Source of the DNA: Alligator mississippiensis
Taxonomy: Eukaryota > Chordata > Crocodylia > Alligatoridae
Direction: 5' to 3'
NCBI RefSeq assembly: GCF_030867095.1
Contig: NC_081824.1
Location: forward strand, 115,576,162-115,640,161
Length of the DNA: 64,000 nucleotides
In this document: one piece after another, positions 1-10,684 of the stretch
How positions within the stretch are numbered: the first letter of the stretch is position 1
How the letters are laid out: each line of letters begins with the position of its first letter
Program-made: the position numbers and the translations under genes
The notes under the pieces: model-generated
What the model was told of the DNA's origin: nothing
What the model saw: only the letters and a program-made list of their open reading frames with translations
The model's database searches: none

Positions 1-3
1 TGG

Positions 4-87
4 CTGCAGCAGCAGCTCTCTACTGTCCCCATACACATCAGGAAGGGTCCTGATGTGCATGGGGCTGGGAGACAGCTGCTGCTGCAG
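4..87. repeat. imperfect 40-nt hairpin
   Basis: Positions 4-43 and 48-87 are inverted copies matching at about 34 of 40 positions with a 4-nt loop. Both arms carry CTGCAGCAGCAGCT at the stem base and CACATCAGGA near the loop. It is probably the end of a palindromic non-autonomous element cut by the window edge. Confidence 0.6.
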
Positions 88-90
88 AGC

Positions 91-1194
91 TCTCCCATCC
101 CATGCACATGGGGACAAGCCCTGTGCTTAGTGGGGCTTTTCTACATAGCCCAAGGATGGCCAGGAATTGTCCTGTTCCAGGGCAGGTCATAGCCAGCTCC
201 GAGCTGGCTGGGAAACTCACTTTGTGCAGGCAGCTCCCGCTCTGAGCTCTGCAATTGGAGCAGGGACCAGGATGTTACTCTTTGCCCCCCACAGCAGGCT
301 GCTGCAGGAAGCAATATCCCAGCTCCCATTCTGGGAGCAAAGGAATGTTAGTTGGTGTTAAAGTAAGCACATGCTATGAGCAGCCACATGTTAATGGTTA
401 ATGCCCTCTCTAATGTGCACTGCTCAGACTGCTGCTAAAGGACTAGTGAACAAAGGTGTGGCTACTAGGAGCTACCAAGTCTGCTCAGTGCTTACCCACT
501 CATTGCCTGTCTAGTCACAGAGGAGGGAAGAAGCCCCGCCACTTTAATTGCTGCCCCTGAATCACCCCCTCTGCTCCCCAGTCCACTGATCACCCCCTCT
601 GCCCCTCTGATTTCCCCCCCTGTCCCAAATTGGCCCCTGGATTGCCCCACCCCCATCCTCCAAATTACTCCTTCTGCACCTCCACGTCCTAAATTGTCTT
701 CTCCCTCCCATCAGTGCCTCCACTCCCAGGTAGCCACAGTGATGGAACTGATCATTCCAAGAGAAGCAATTGAAGCAGTGGTGGTGGCGGGGGGGTGGGG
801 GGTGGAGGGGTGTTCACCTGCCCACATGTTTCCAATCCTCTGCCCTCTCTTCAGTGTGGGGCCTGGTAGGGGCTGGGACTGGATGCATGTGGGTGGGCAG
901 CATGGGCTGCAGGGATCCTGGGAGGGGTAACCTCCCCGCCCTGCTGACTGCCATTGCTGCCACCACCACCACTCTTGGGCTGATCAGGGTGGCAATATAG
1001 GAATGGGGAAGCAAAGGGGGATGAAGCGGACAATCGGGGAAGGGCCATTTGGGGGTTGAGGGGTGATCAGGATAGCAGCGTAGCAATTAGGGCAGCAGGT
1101 GGGATTGAGGTGGCAGGGGGTGATCCAGGCTTGAAGTGGGCAATTTTGGGGGTTGAGGGAAGTGATTCAGGAGGCAGAGAGAGCAGCAGCTTGG
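91..1194. other. no gene seen; GC-rich, low-complexity stretches
   Basis: No coding signal is convincing here. A C-rich tract with repeated ATCACCCCCTCTG-like units lies at about 560-700, and G-rich GGTGG runs lie at about 775-1000. The short ORFs are low-complexity and do not look conserved. Confidence 0.5.
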
Positions 1195-1426
1195 CTTGAA
1201 GTTCATAGGCTCATCTATGAAAGGTGTTTTGTAAATTCCCTTTGAGGATTAGAACTGAGAGATTGGAGAGAAAGTGGTTGTCTTGTGAGAAGTGTACACC
1301 CACAGGTAATTGGGTATTTTTGTCTTTGATAGATTTCTGATGTGTGTTAGAATAGTACACAGTTGTTGTTTCTCCTACATAGTTTCCATCAGGGCATTCA
1401 GTGCACTGGATAGATACATTACATTT

Positions 1427-1753
1427 CTAGAGGTGCATGTGTAAGATCCTGGAATGGTGACAGTTCTGTTGTGGAGTATAGTTATTATGAGTGGTGGAGA
1501 TGTGTTGGCAGGTTTTGCATTTCTTGTCCTTGTGTGGTCTGGATCCATTAGGTGTGCTTTGAGCCATAGGAAGTTTGCTTCTGGTGTTGAGGTTGGTGAG
1601 GTTCAGTGCTTGTTTAAAGGCTAGGATGGGTGATTCTGGAAAGATCTCTTTAAGAATTTGGTCATCTTCTAGTATGGGCTGCAATTGTTTGAGGATTTTC
1701 CATACAGGTTCCAGGGAAGAGTGGTAAGTCATAACTAATGATGTATAATTCAT
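1427..1753 (-). pseudogene. Penelope-like polyprotein fragment (linker before GIY-YIG)
   Basis: This open stretch of about 108 codons contains the conserved segment between the RT and the endonuclease of Penelope-like elements. It shows TYHSSLEPVWKILKQLQP, then PILAFKQALNLTNLNTRSKL, then a KKCKTC cysteine pair. The frame is interrupted on both sides, so no functional protein is expected. The putative start is only the first in-frame methionine. Confidence 0.65.
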
Positions 1754-1954
1754 GGGGAGTTTCTTTTTGTACAGCGGTAATTCTTCATGTGGTATCCAGG
1801 TGGATCTTTCAAAAGTTCAATCTCTCTCTCTGGAGGAGTGTCCTTGTTGGGTGAAAACCCTTTTGAGATTTGTGAGGTGACGATCACAGGTGTTCTCCTC
1901 AATGCAAATTCAGTGGTATCAATGTGATGAAGTGATCATTAAAGTTAACTGCAC

Positions 1955-2567
1955 TTTATCATGCATTAGCAGGTACATGACAAACAGGTCCAAGGAGGTG
2001 ATACCATTTATGCAGCATTGATCAGGCCGCATTTGGAGTAGTATGTCCAGTTTTAGGCACTGCACTTCAAGAGGGATGTGGATAACCTTGAGAGGGTTCA
2101 GAGAAGGGCTACTCATATGGTTAGGGGCCTGCAGGCAAAGCCCTACAAGGAGAGATTGAGGGCTCTGGATCCCTTCAGCCTCCACAAGAGAAGGCTGAGA
2201 GGTGATCTCGTGGCTGCTTACAAATTCATCGGTTTCGGGGGGAAAGCAAGGAATAGGAGATGCTCTGTTTACCACGGCACACCTTGGGGTAACTAGGAAC
2301 AATGGCCACAAATTGACACTGACAAAGAGCAGATTTAGGTTAGACATGAGGAAGAACTTCTTTATGGTAAGCGTTGCCAAAATCTGGAATGGGCTTCCAA
2401 AAGAGGTGGTGCTTTCCCCTACCTTGGTGATCTTTCAGAGGAGGCTAGAAATGCACCTGACTGGGGTCGTCTGACCCCAGTGCCCTTTCCTGCCCAGGGC
2501 AGGGTGTCGGACTCAATGATCTGTAAGGTCCCTTCCGACCCAAACATCTATGAATCTATGAAAGGGC
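1955..2567 (+). mobile_element. CR1 LINE, 5'-truncated 3' end
   Basis: The sequence reads as the last part of CR1 ORF2 followed by its short 3' UTR. Translation includes DNLERVQRRATHMVRGLQ and a later frame with FRLDMRKNFF and KIWNGLP. The end is typical of CR1: AAGGTCCCTTCCGACCC followed by CTATGAATCTATGAA. At least one frameshift occurs near 2230. It interrupts a minus-strand Penelope-like element whose coding sequence resumes on both sides. Confidence 0.9.
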
Positions 2568-2921
2568 TTGACTGTATATTACAGCTTTCTTGGTGTATTT
2601 AGGATGATTGCTGGATATATGTTGGTCTGTGGGTTTCTTGTATATGGTGGTTTGTAGAGGGCACTTAGCACTTGTTAATGAGCCTTATTGTGTGTTCATT
2701 CAAGTTTTAAGTGGTCCTGACATGGTCTAATTGTAATCTCACCCCAAGGCCCTTGGAAGAAGTAGGTCCAGTTTCTGCCTCTGCCTGAAGGATGTGGGTT
2801 TATATCATTCTACCTGTCAAGACAGGTAGGCTATAATATATTAAGAAAGGTAGTGGGGATAGAAAGGAGTTCTCAGTTGCACTTGTTAAAGCTGTCCCAG
2901 TTTGCAACTGGGTCAAAGATG

Positions 2922-3005
2922 GGGAGCATGATTCTGCTGTCAACTGGTTAGGGCACTCACTTGAGAAAGGGGAGGCCCAGGTTTCAATCCCAGATACTAT
3001 TAAAA
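2922..3005 (+). repeat. tRNA-like SINE head
   Basis: A box-A-like TGGTTAGGGCAC at about 2943 is followed about 45 nt later by a box-B-like GGTTTCAATCCC. That is the spacing of a tRNA-derived polymerase III promoter. No cloverleaf with intact stems is evident, so this is a SINE rather than a tRNA gene. Confidence 0.5.
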
Positions 3006-3034
3006 TGAATAGAAAATAATTAAAGATTCCCTGG

Positions 3035-3240
3035 AACATGGGGCATAATCCAGCTCTGCCCTTTCCCTGCTAAGTGCCCTAACCACTAGACATCATACTC
3101 TTATTAATACAAAGTAAACGTTGGAGCAAATTAGAACTCTTCAACATCCAAGAATATCCAATAGACTAACAGTTCAAGGCTTTTCCTAGGAAGCAAGTAA
3201 TGTGGGTTCAGATCCCTCAATCAGGAGGGAATTTAACTCC
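3035..3240 (-). repeat. second, partial tRNA-like SINE segments
   Basis: On the minus strand around 3100-3060 the sequence TAGTGGTTAGGGCAC matches the box-A-like part of the neighbouring SINE in the opposite orientation. On the plus strand at about 3207 there is another box-B-like GGGTTCAGATCCC. The block looks like a composite of inverted tRNA-like pieces that has diverged. Confidence 0.35.
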
Positions 3241-3535
3241 ATATCTTCATATCTTGAATAAGTAGAAATCTTGATAAAAAGAGGTAACCCCGGCTTTCTT
3301 CACCCAAACTAATTGTGATGCCTGATCCATTATTCATAGCTTGAGAATGCCTACTGGATTAAATCTTGAAAGCAAGATAGGCAAAGAAAGGTCTAGTTTG
3401 TGTTGAAAAACAAGCCTTAGGTTTGAGCTCATCACCAAGCTGTTACATATTGCCAGAGCAGACCTTTAAGTACTTTAAGATCTTTAAGGCCAATGATCTT
3501 AGACACAATAGTCTGGTGTCAATTGAATAGAAAGT

Positions 3536-3745
3536 TTAATGTTTTGAACTTTGGACTTCAGCACCTAAGTCCTTCTAAGTCTCTATATACCTACCCCTTC
3601 AAAGACTTCTCAAATTTCTTAGATACCTAATTCTTTATGGATTTCAGTTGGAGTCAGACAATAAGGGAATTTTGAAAAATCCATTGTGTACCTAGCCAAA
3701 TTTTAGGTGCCTAAAGATATTTGAAAATTTGGTCTTATGTGCTAA
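3536..3745. repeat. diverged dispersed repeat with CCTAA/TTAGG motifs
   Basis: The stretch has recurrent CACCTAAGTCC, GATACCTAATTC and TTTTAGGTGCCTAAA motifs in both orientations. It ends in TTGAAAATTTGGTCTTATGTGC. The style is that of an old sauropsid palindromic repeat. The family name is not certain. Confidence 0.35.
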
Positions 3746-3801
3746 TATGGAGTGAAGAAGAGAATACTTAACAATATAAGGCACAAATACTTACAGTAAC
3801 A

Positions 3802-4330
3802 TGTTGTGGCAGTGCACTTGCAGTGCCTATCACTTTAAGGGCTGAGTCAGGCAGCCGGCAGGTGCTTGATTGTGGCAGCCATTTTAGAATGCTGGCTGCC
3901 TATATAAACATAGCAGTTTGCTGCTAGCCCAGGCAGAAACACTGCCTGGCTTAGTTGCATGGAACATCTAGCAGGTAGGAGCTAGAAGCTCTTGGTCTTG
4001 GGCATGACCTAAAACTGTACCCTGCCAGGGAAGGGTGGCCTGGTGAGGATCCTGTTGGCACAGGAGTCCCCAGAAAGTGCCAGGCCAGTTACCTCCCCAG
4101 TGAAAGGCAAGGAGGGGCACCTTAACCCCAGCACCCATCTTTAGGTGGGCTTTGGAGGCAGTAGTGGGGCCAGGCATCACTGCAGCCATAAGAGATGTAA
4201 GACTCCAGGGAGTGAGTGTGGTGGGCCAGGCACAAAAAATGGAGTGCCACCTGAGCCTATGGGGGTGGTAGACCCTGAGGCCTGGAGAGAGAGCGGTGTA
4301 GTGAGGCCCTAGGGAAGACGGCAGAGTGGT
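3802..4330 (+). repeat. possible solo LTR or LTR-like promoter block
   Basis: It opens with TGTTGTGGCAGTGC and carries a CTATATAAAC TATA-like box at about 3900 downstream of CACTTTAAGGGC. Compact GC-rich sequence then follows. No second copy, primer site or target duplication was found, so this is only a suggestion based on composition. Confidence 0.25.
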
Positions 4331-5291
4331 GTGGTGTTACCAAATTTGCCCATTACTTTGGGGTGTGCTCATTTATTAGGGATAGTTTCTAGGGTCTTGG
4401 TGATTCTGTCAATGTGTTGCTTGTGTTACTATACGGAGCTGTATTTCTCCCTTCTGCAAGCCCTCACCCCCAGTGGAGCTATCTTGCAGGACTCAATCTC
4501 AATGGGACTAGGTTCCTCCAGTTACCAAATCAGTCATACACACAAACACACACAAATTAACGTGACACGCCTGACCTGGCTGGGCTGATCAGCATGGACA
4601 GGCTGACACCCTCATATGCCAAGAATCAGTTCATAAGAGCAACAATAAAATGCAGTCAGACACAAGCACACAGGTAAACAGAATCCCTCTGAATCCGGAT
4701 GGGTGTCCAGCTGATACCCTCATGGGCCAGCGTTCAGTTCATAAGGGCACGTCTGAGTCAAACTGGGTCAATCAGCCTGTACAAGCTGATCCCCTTATGT
4801 GTTTCAAACTCAGCACGTCCCAATCTTTGGCCTCTTGATGAGCAGACCCCACAATAATTTGGGCTTCACAGGGATCTTTAGCATAGGTAAAAGAAGCGTT
4901 GCTGCAGAGCACGGGAGGAAAGAGAAACAGAGAAGGAAAAATATACCCAATTACTACCAGTTTGACTATAAAAGTTATTTATTGCTAAGCATATGAAATG
5001 TATAATAGTACTAGTAGTAATAGACATGCAAAAGAAAAACAAACACAAACAATGACAATACTACCCTGGTTTCACTAAGTATTTGGGGAAACTTAGCTCA
5101 GGCTTAACTAATACAGTTCAGGTTCAGAAGTTTATGCCTAGACAGAAGAGACAGAATGCTGGGGTCTCACTTAGTCCACGGTACACAGGCTGCAAAGCTG
5201 ACAGGCACAGTCTGTAGCACAATCCTTGAAGAGAGAGACGATCTGTTCTTCCAGCGTCCCAAGAATGACAGGGGATGGTGTCAGCACAGGA
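4331..5291. other. no gene seen
   Basis: There are short ORFs only, none with a recognisable domain. A CA-rich patch lies at about 4538-4560. The pair CATATGCCAAGAATCAGTTCATAAG (4613) and CATGGGCCAGCGTTCAGTTCATAAG (4721) indicates an old internal duplication with a period of about 108 bp. Confidence 0.4.
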
Positions 5292-5353
5292 GTTTTCTTC
5301 TTCTTTCCTTTTCCTTCTTTCCTCCTGCTTCTTCTTCTTTTTCTTTCTCTTCT
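5292..5353. repeat. polypyrimidine tract
   Basis: This is an almost uninterrupted C/T run of TTCTTC and TTTCCT units. It creates the lysine/arginine-rich and phenylalanine-rich ORFs seen on the two strands. Those are compositional, not coding. Confidence 0.85.
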
Positions 5354-6411
5354 TGCAGCACACACACTTACAGATTTTTATACCCTCAGTTCAGCTGCTT
5401 CAAAGCACCCTCAGTAGTGTAAATCACTGTCTTTTCTATTGACAAGGGGTTATCTGGTTTGGACCATCTCAGGAAACTGATTGATAATCAGGAAACACTT
5501 AAGATTAGGGAGTAACCTAAATACTTGGGAGCCAGCTTGAGATTCCTATGGATGGCAGATATACTGATGGGATATCTCATGGTTTCTTCAGGAACAATAG
5601 ATAGCTTGCAGCATCAGGATTTTGGATTTTTATTTGTTGTGCACAAGCCTCAGCTTAGCATGACTTTTCCAGATCTTACTATAGTCTTTTAACAGACTTA
5701 AAGCAATTATTGGGGTGCTCATAACCTTTTGTGGAGAGGACTCCCACCAGTCGTCTCGGGAAAGATATGACAACACCTGGGATTAGGGCTCCAGCAGGCT
5801 GGATGCTGTGATGAACCCTTAACCATTGTTCAAATGTTGCCCATACCCCCTCTGACTTGGTCTCTTGCCTCAGCATTCCCTAACCCAGCAACCGAGTTTT
5901 AGTCAATCAAGTTTAAATAGGCTTCCCATAGTGGGACCGGGGAATGTACGGCCCAAATGCCTATTAAACTTAGAACTGTGTGTGTGTGTCTGGGGGGAGA
6001 AAAGTCCTTAGCAAATCCAGATTAGAACTGGTCTGATAAATGCTGAGCTGGGTGTGTGTGAACATGGGTTGATTAACATTGGAAGCACAGATTCCCCATC
6101 ATGCAGTGCTCTCCTGCTTCTCTGGTCCCAGAATTCACTGCAGTCTCTGCTTCAGGCTTTCTGTTTTCCATCTCTCATGTAAATGAATGGTCATCTGGTT
6201 CCATCTCAGATGTAAATGAGACCTAGGGCAGTTGTTCACTCTTATCACCCTTATCTGGTGAGGTTTAGGTGTGTCTGTCACTGCATCTTAATCAGTTTCA
6301 TTTAGGTAGAGGAGGGGAGGGAGGGGGGTGAGTCCTTGTGAGTCAGACAGACTGCATCCTGTGCCAGGGTTGCCCAAGAACACAGAGCTGAGACGTAACA
6401 GTGGCCCCACA
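5354..6411. other. no gene seen
   Basis: This is mixed-composition DNA with a short TG run at about 5982. No open frame has splice support, and no repeat family is recognised with confidence. Confidence 0.4.
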
Positions 6412-6560
6412 CAGAGTAGGTTTGAATGGGAGTAGGCCTGAAGGACTGTGAGTGAGGGGGGGCTGAGTAGGGCTGAACAAGGAGTAGGCCTGAAGGGCAG
6501 ATCCCAGGGGTGTGTTGAGTAGGGCCAAACTGGGACTAAGCTTGAAGAGCAGCACAAGGA
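6412..6560. repeat. degenerate minisatellite, unit about 53 bp
   Basis: The phrase GGAGTAGGCCTGAAGG recurs at about 6429 and 6481, with a diverged version near 6533. GAGTAGGGC segments separate them. Units are imperfect. The ORFs crossing it on the minus strand are repeat-derived. Confidence 0.5.
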
Positions 6561-7754
6561 CCAGCCCCGTGAGTAGTTGCTTTGGAAGATGATGAGCAGA
6601 CCCCAGGGTGGGGTGGGGTGTAGAGGCCCTAGAGTGGGCACAGTAGTCCAAGTTACCTCCTCTGATGCCTGAGGTCATGGCTGGGCCAGAGGCCAAGTTG
6701 GGGGCCTCAGCCAGAGAGTGTGAGGGGTGAGTCCTGACCTCAGTAAGTCCTTCACAACTAGGAGGCCAAGTGTGGGTCAAAAGCGAGACCTATAGTTTGA
6801 GCACAATGACCTGCTGATCCAGGGGGTGAGTGAGAGTCCCTGTGAGACCTTGGAGCATCAGTTGTGGTATGGGTTAAGAACATTATGTGGATGCCATCTG
6901 TGAGGCACAGGCTGTGGTGTAGGGGAGGTCAGAGCCACAGGTAGCGCCCCCTGGCATCGGGGCATGTAATGGGCAGTCTTCCACATTTATCATCTGTTTA
7001 TGGAAACAGCAAAGTCATGGCAGGCGAGATAGGGTGGATTGCCCCATAGAGACAGGTGGGTGGGCTGGCATGGGACCCAACCCCTAGCTTGCTTGTTACA
7101 CATGCTATGGTTTCTTCAGTGCATATGAGCAAATATAGTTAGTATCATGGAGATCAATCTTTTAAATTTTAAAAGTAATTAAAACTTTAATTATCCAGGC
7201 TTAATTTTATTACAAGAAATGGCATTAACAATTGTACTGGGCAAGGGCATAGACTTAAGGAAGAGTATAGGAAGATGGAAAGGCTCATGACAGGCAGGTT
7301 GAAAATCTACATAAATCACCAGTGCATAGTACTATCACTTGAGTCATGATGGAGTCAGTTTTATGATAATTTAATATTATATAGGATTGGAAAAGATAAA
7401 GAGAACAGGAAACCATAAATAAGATATAGTAAAAGAAAATCCAGTTGGTAGTATGATAATTTTCATGACAAATGAGTAAGGTCACCTTACAAATAAATCA
7501 CTGGCTCTTAACCCAGGGCTCAGTTCCCAGCTTGATTCAAACTGCTTGCAGGACTTTGGGCAAGTACTGTAGGCTGGGATTTTCAAACAACCCCAGAGGA
7601 AGTGTATTCTCATCTCTTACTAAACCTCCTTGGGAATTGGGTGTCCAACTTCCTCAGGTTCCTTAGAAAAACCTGTCCATAACCTCTTTGTACCTTTTTC
7701 CCCATTTGTAAAATGAAGGTAAAGAAACATTTTCTTCCTCTCCTCTTTTGTCTG
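6561..7754. other. no gene seen; AT-rich after 7120
   Basis: 6561-7110 is G-rich and may belong to an old LTR-like repeat ending in GCTTGTTACACATG. 7120-7754 is AT-rich with no open frame of note and no recognised repeat. Confidence 0.4.
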
Positions 7755-8050
7755 TCTTATCCATTTAGGGCATCAATACATGTGTCAGATGTCTGCTCCA
7801 ATGCATGCTAATTAGCATGCATTGGAGCAGACTTGATTAATCGAATCTACTGGAGTGTATTAATTAGCATGCTCCAGCAGCTTCTGCATCACACGTATTC
7901 AGTGTCCCTGTGCTTCAAAATGGTGGTGAGGGTGCTTTAACCAAAGCTTGCTCAATAAGATTTAGTTAAAATGCCTCCACTGCCATTTTGAAGTGCAGGA
8001 CACTGAATACGTGTGACACTATGGGCGTTTTAATTAGAGTGGCTTGTGTG
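7755..8050. mobile_element. palindromic non-autonomous DNA element, copy 1
   Basis: Two long inverted arms meet near 7945. The left arm carries CACACGTATTCAGTGTCC and CTTCAAAATGG. The right arm carries the reverse complements CCATTTTGAAG and GGACACTGAATACGTGTG. A perfect 42-bp palindrome centred on TAATTA lies at 7791-7832 within the left portion. Three further copies of the family lie at 31290-31560, 33285-33500 and 39612-39905. No transposase is encoded. Confidence 0.65.
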
Positions 8051-8063
8051 GGGAGGAAAGAAA

Positions 8064-9022
8064 ATCTGGGGAAATACAGGCCAATCATTTTGACCTGTAT
8101 CCCTGGAAAGATCTTGGAAAAAATCATCAAGAAAGCCATTAACAACAGGCTAACAGAAGGCAACACTCTGAGAGATGGCCAACATGGCTTTGTTGAGAGT
8201 AGGTCTTGCCTGACCAATCTCATTTCCTTCTATGACCAGGTGACACATCACCTGGACAAAAGAGAAAAGGTTGATATCATATATTTGGACTTCAAGAAAG
8301 CCTTTGACCTGGTGTCTCATGATATCCTCATGGTAAAATTAGGAAACTGCAGCCTTGGCAACCTTCTGGTCCAATGGCTGGGGAACTGGCTCCATGGACA
8401 GACCCAGAGAGTGATAGTCAATGGAACCAAATCAACATGGTGCATGGTGACCAGTGGTATCCCCCGGGGCTCCATTCTTGGATCTGTACTCTTCAACGTA
8501 TTTATAAATGATCTGAACTCTGGTGTCAGAAGTAGACTGGCTAAGTTTGCTGATGACACCAAACTATGGGGAAGTGTGGTCACCCTAGAGGATAGGCTAG
8601 CAATCCAGGCCAACCTTGGCATGCTTGTAAGGTGGGCAGATCAAAATCTGATGGCATTCAACACAGAAAAATGCAAGATGCTCCACCTCAGGAGAAAAAA
8701 AACCCCACATCACACTTATAGGCTTGGCAGTGCTATGCTTGCTAGTACCATGACTGAAAGAGACTTGGGGGTCATGAATGACAACAAGGTGAACATGAGC
8801 TACCAATGTGACACCGCAGCTGGCATAGCAATTGGGCTTGCATCTACTGATGCATTTCAAGTAAGACACAGAAAGTCATCCTCCTACTTAGCCTTGGTGA
8901 AGCCACAGCTGGAATACTGTATCCAATTCTGGGCTCCGCAATTCAGAAAGGATATGGAGAAGCTTGAAAGGGTCCAGAGGAGAGCCATGCACATGATTAG
9001 GATAAGAGAGCAGGCCTTATGA
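8064..9022 (+). pseudogene. CR1 ORF2 reverse transcriptase fragment
   Basis: The open frame contains the ordered RT blocks of the CR1 clade: a YRPI segment, a HGFVESRSCLTNL block, DIIYLDFKKAFDLVSHD with the first catalytic aspartates, SGIPRGSILGSVLFNVFIND, and the catalytic FADDTK box. After these come the thumb-like TERDLGV segment and LERVQRRAMHMI. The N-terminal endonuclease and early RT are missing because of 5' truncation. The frame ends at a TGA at 9020-9022 and continues in another frame, which marks a frameshift. The methionine at 7988 lies in the neighbouring repeat and is not a CR1 start. Confidence 0.9.
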
Positions 9023-9420
9023 GGAGATGCTAAGAGCCATGGGACTCTTCAGCCTGGAAAAGCGTAGCCTCAGGGGTGACTTGGCGGCAGCCTATAAGTA
9101 CATGAAGAGTGTAAACCAGGAACTGGGGAACTCCTGTTCATCAGGGCACCCCAAGGGAAGACAAGGTCCAGTGATCACAAACTCCTGGAAGACCATTTTA
9201 GGCTGGATATAAGGAAAAACGTCTTTACTGTTTGAGTTCCCAGGGCCTGGAATAGACTCCCTCCAGAAGTGGTGCAAGCACCTACTATGGACACTTTGAA
9301 GAAACACTTTTATGTCTATTTTGCTGGGATCATTTGACCCCAAATGACTTCCTGCCCCTTGTGCAGGAGGCTGGACCCTATGATCTTGTGAGGTCCCTTC
9401 CAGCCCTAATATCTATGAAA
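8064..9420 (+). mobile_element. CR1 LINE with reverse transcriptase, 5'-truncated
   Basis: The copy covers the C-terminal two thirds of CR1 ORF2 and the 3' UTR. It ends in AGGTCCCTTCCAGCCC and CTATGAAATAATTAAG, close to the family's terminal repeat. It abuts a palindromic element upstream, and the open frame runs across that junction, so its apparent N-terminus is not CR1 protein. Frameshifts after about 9020 disrupt the coding region. Confidence 0.92.
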
Positions 9421-9444
9421 TAATTAAGCCCCCCCCCCTCCCCC

Positions 9445-10684
9445 GAGTATGTGTAAAGATGCCCTTGGTCTGTAAACCCTTGGGGCAAGTACTGACTCTT
9501 CTAATGTGAGCCCCAATATCAGCCAAAGCCTTTAGAGGCTATTCCAATAAAAATGAACATTGTAACCTGCACTGTAGTTCCACTTATAGCCTACAGGTGA
9601 GGTTAGTTCTATTTCTCTAAACACAAATAGTATCTTTTGTTATTGAGGCATTTTGCCCAAAGTCCTTTATGTTACAACTTACTTGGTTTGGTTTTGTTTT
9701 GTTTTATGCAGCTTTGTAAGGCAAAAGATGAGTTGGATTGTTAATTTACCCTTTCCCTTCTGTGGCAAGAGACCTGTTTACTCTTTAATTGCTGCAGGCC
9801 AGGTTTCTATCAACCTCCCAAAACCAATATAAGGGCACATTCTCAAAGCAAGACTGCGAATACACGTTTGCTAGAAATATTCAGCCACTTGGTCTTGTGA
9901 CAAAAGCAAATCATTCATTCAAACAGAACATGATGAGCTTTAATTTCCCATTATGGGAAATACAATCTGTCCAAGGCTTGAGAACGTTCTTTAATGGCTG
10001 ACATTTGTGGGTCAGTTCAAAGTTATGCTTGCTTATCTCCTGCTCTTTGCTTCTATTGTCTGAGTGTTCTCTTGATGGTGCTCTGTTACAGTCAGCGTTT
10101 AAGTTTCCATTTTTAGGCTACAAATGTGATTTTTTTTTTCTGGTAGCTTTGCAAATCCAAAACACTGCTCTCAGGTCATAGTGCTAGAACAAAAGTATGG
10201 TGCTAAATAATCAGCTATGACTCAGAGGAATTAATATTCATTCAAAATTATTGGGACATATTGTTCCATTTTGCCAGCAGCCTAATAATTAATAACCATA
10301 ACTCAGAATGCTTAGCATTAATCCCTATAGAATATTACAGTTCACACTAGATTCCTGAAGTATTTTTTCAACAGCAGCACCATTGGTTTCTTTGCCTTTT
10401 TTATGTGTCTTATACCAGACACATCAACCCATGAGCTATGTGGTATTTCCTACTGTAGAGAAGCACAGCTAGAATATATTACAATAGAAAACAAATTATG
10501 TATTTCTGTTACATCTTTAAATAGCATCAGCATATTCAGTTTATATAGGAAACTGTTAGACTTCCAAAGGCTTGTAATCTGGCATTTTAAATTGTGCTTT
10601 TAAAATTACAAGAAGAAAATAACTTGACAATTTTCTGTTATCCCAGTACAGACCTTCACTCATCAGTACTGACAATATGATTTT
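9445..10684. other. no gene seen; AT-rich
   Basis: The sequence is AT-rich with only short ORFs and no recognised repeat or exon. It may be single-copy intergenic or intronic DNA. Confidence 0.45.

Larger units (their letters stand above)
1195..2740 (-). mobile_element. Penelope-like retroelement fragment, split by a CR1
   Basis: Penelope-like elements encode a reverse transcriptase followed by a GIY-YIG endonuclease. Reading the minus strand from 2740, the segment down to about 2568 encodes a KPTDQH...HPKYTKKA...YSQALR pattern, which is the C-terminal end of the RT domain. After an inserted CR1 the frame continues at about 1950-1750 and then in an open stretch at 1753-1427. That stretch has MTYHSSLEPVWKIL, LNTRSKLP and a KKCKTCQHIS cysteine motif. 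From 1426 to 1195 it reads, with frameshifts and stops, as a GIY-YIG-like region (VMYL, QCTECPDGNYVGET) and a LKGNLQNTFHR tail. It is a decayed, 5'-truncated copy. The CR1 nested within it is the younger insertion. Confidence 0.75.

Noticed and set aside
2922..3005. Possible tRNA gene
   Set aside because: Only box-A and box-B-like elements are visible. Acceptor and anticodon stems do not form convincingly, so a SINE head is the better reading.
7988..8063. N-terminal part of the 344-codon CR1 ORF
   Set aside because: This portion is translated from the palindromic element next to the CR1, so it is a chance fusion and not a real start.
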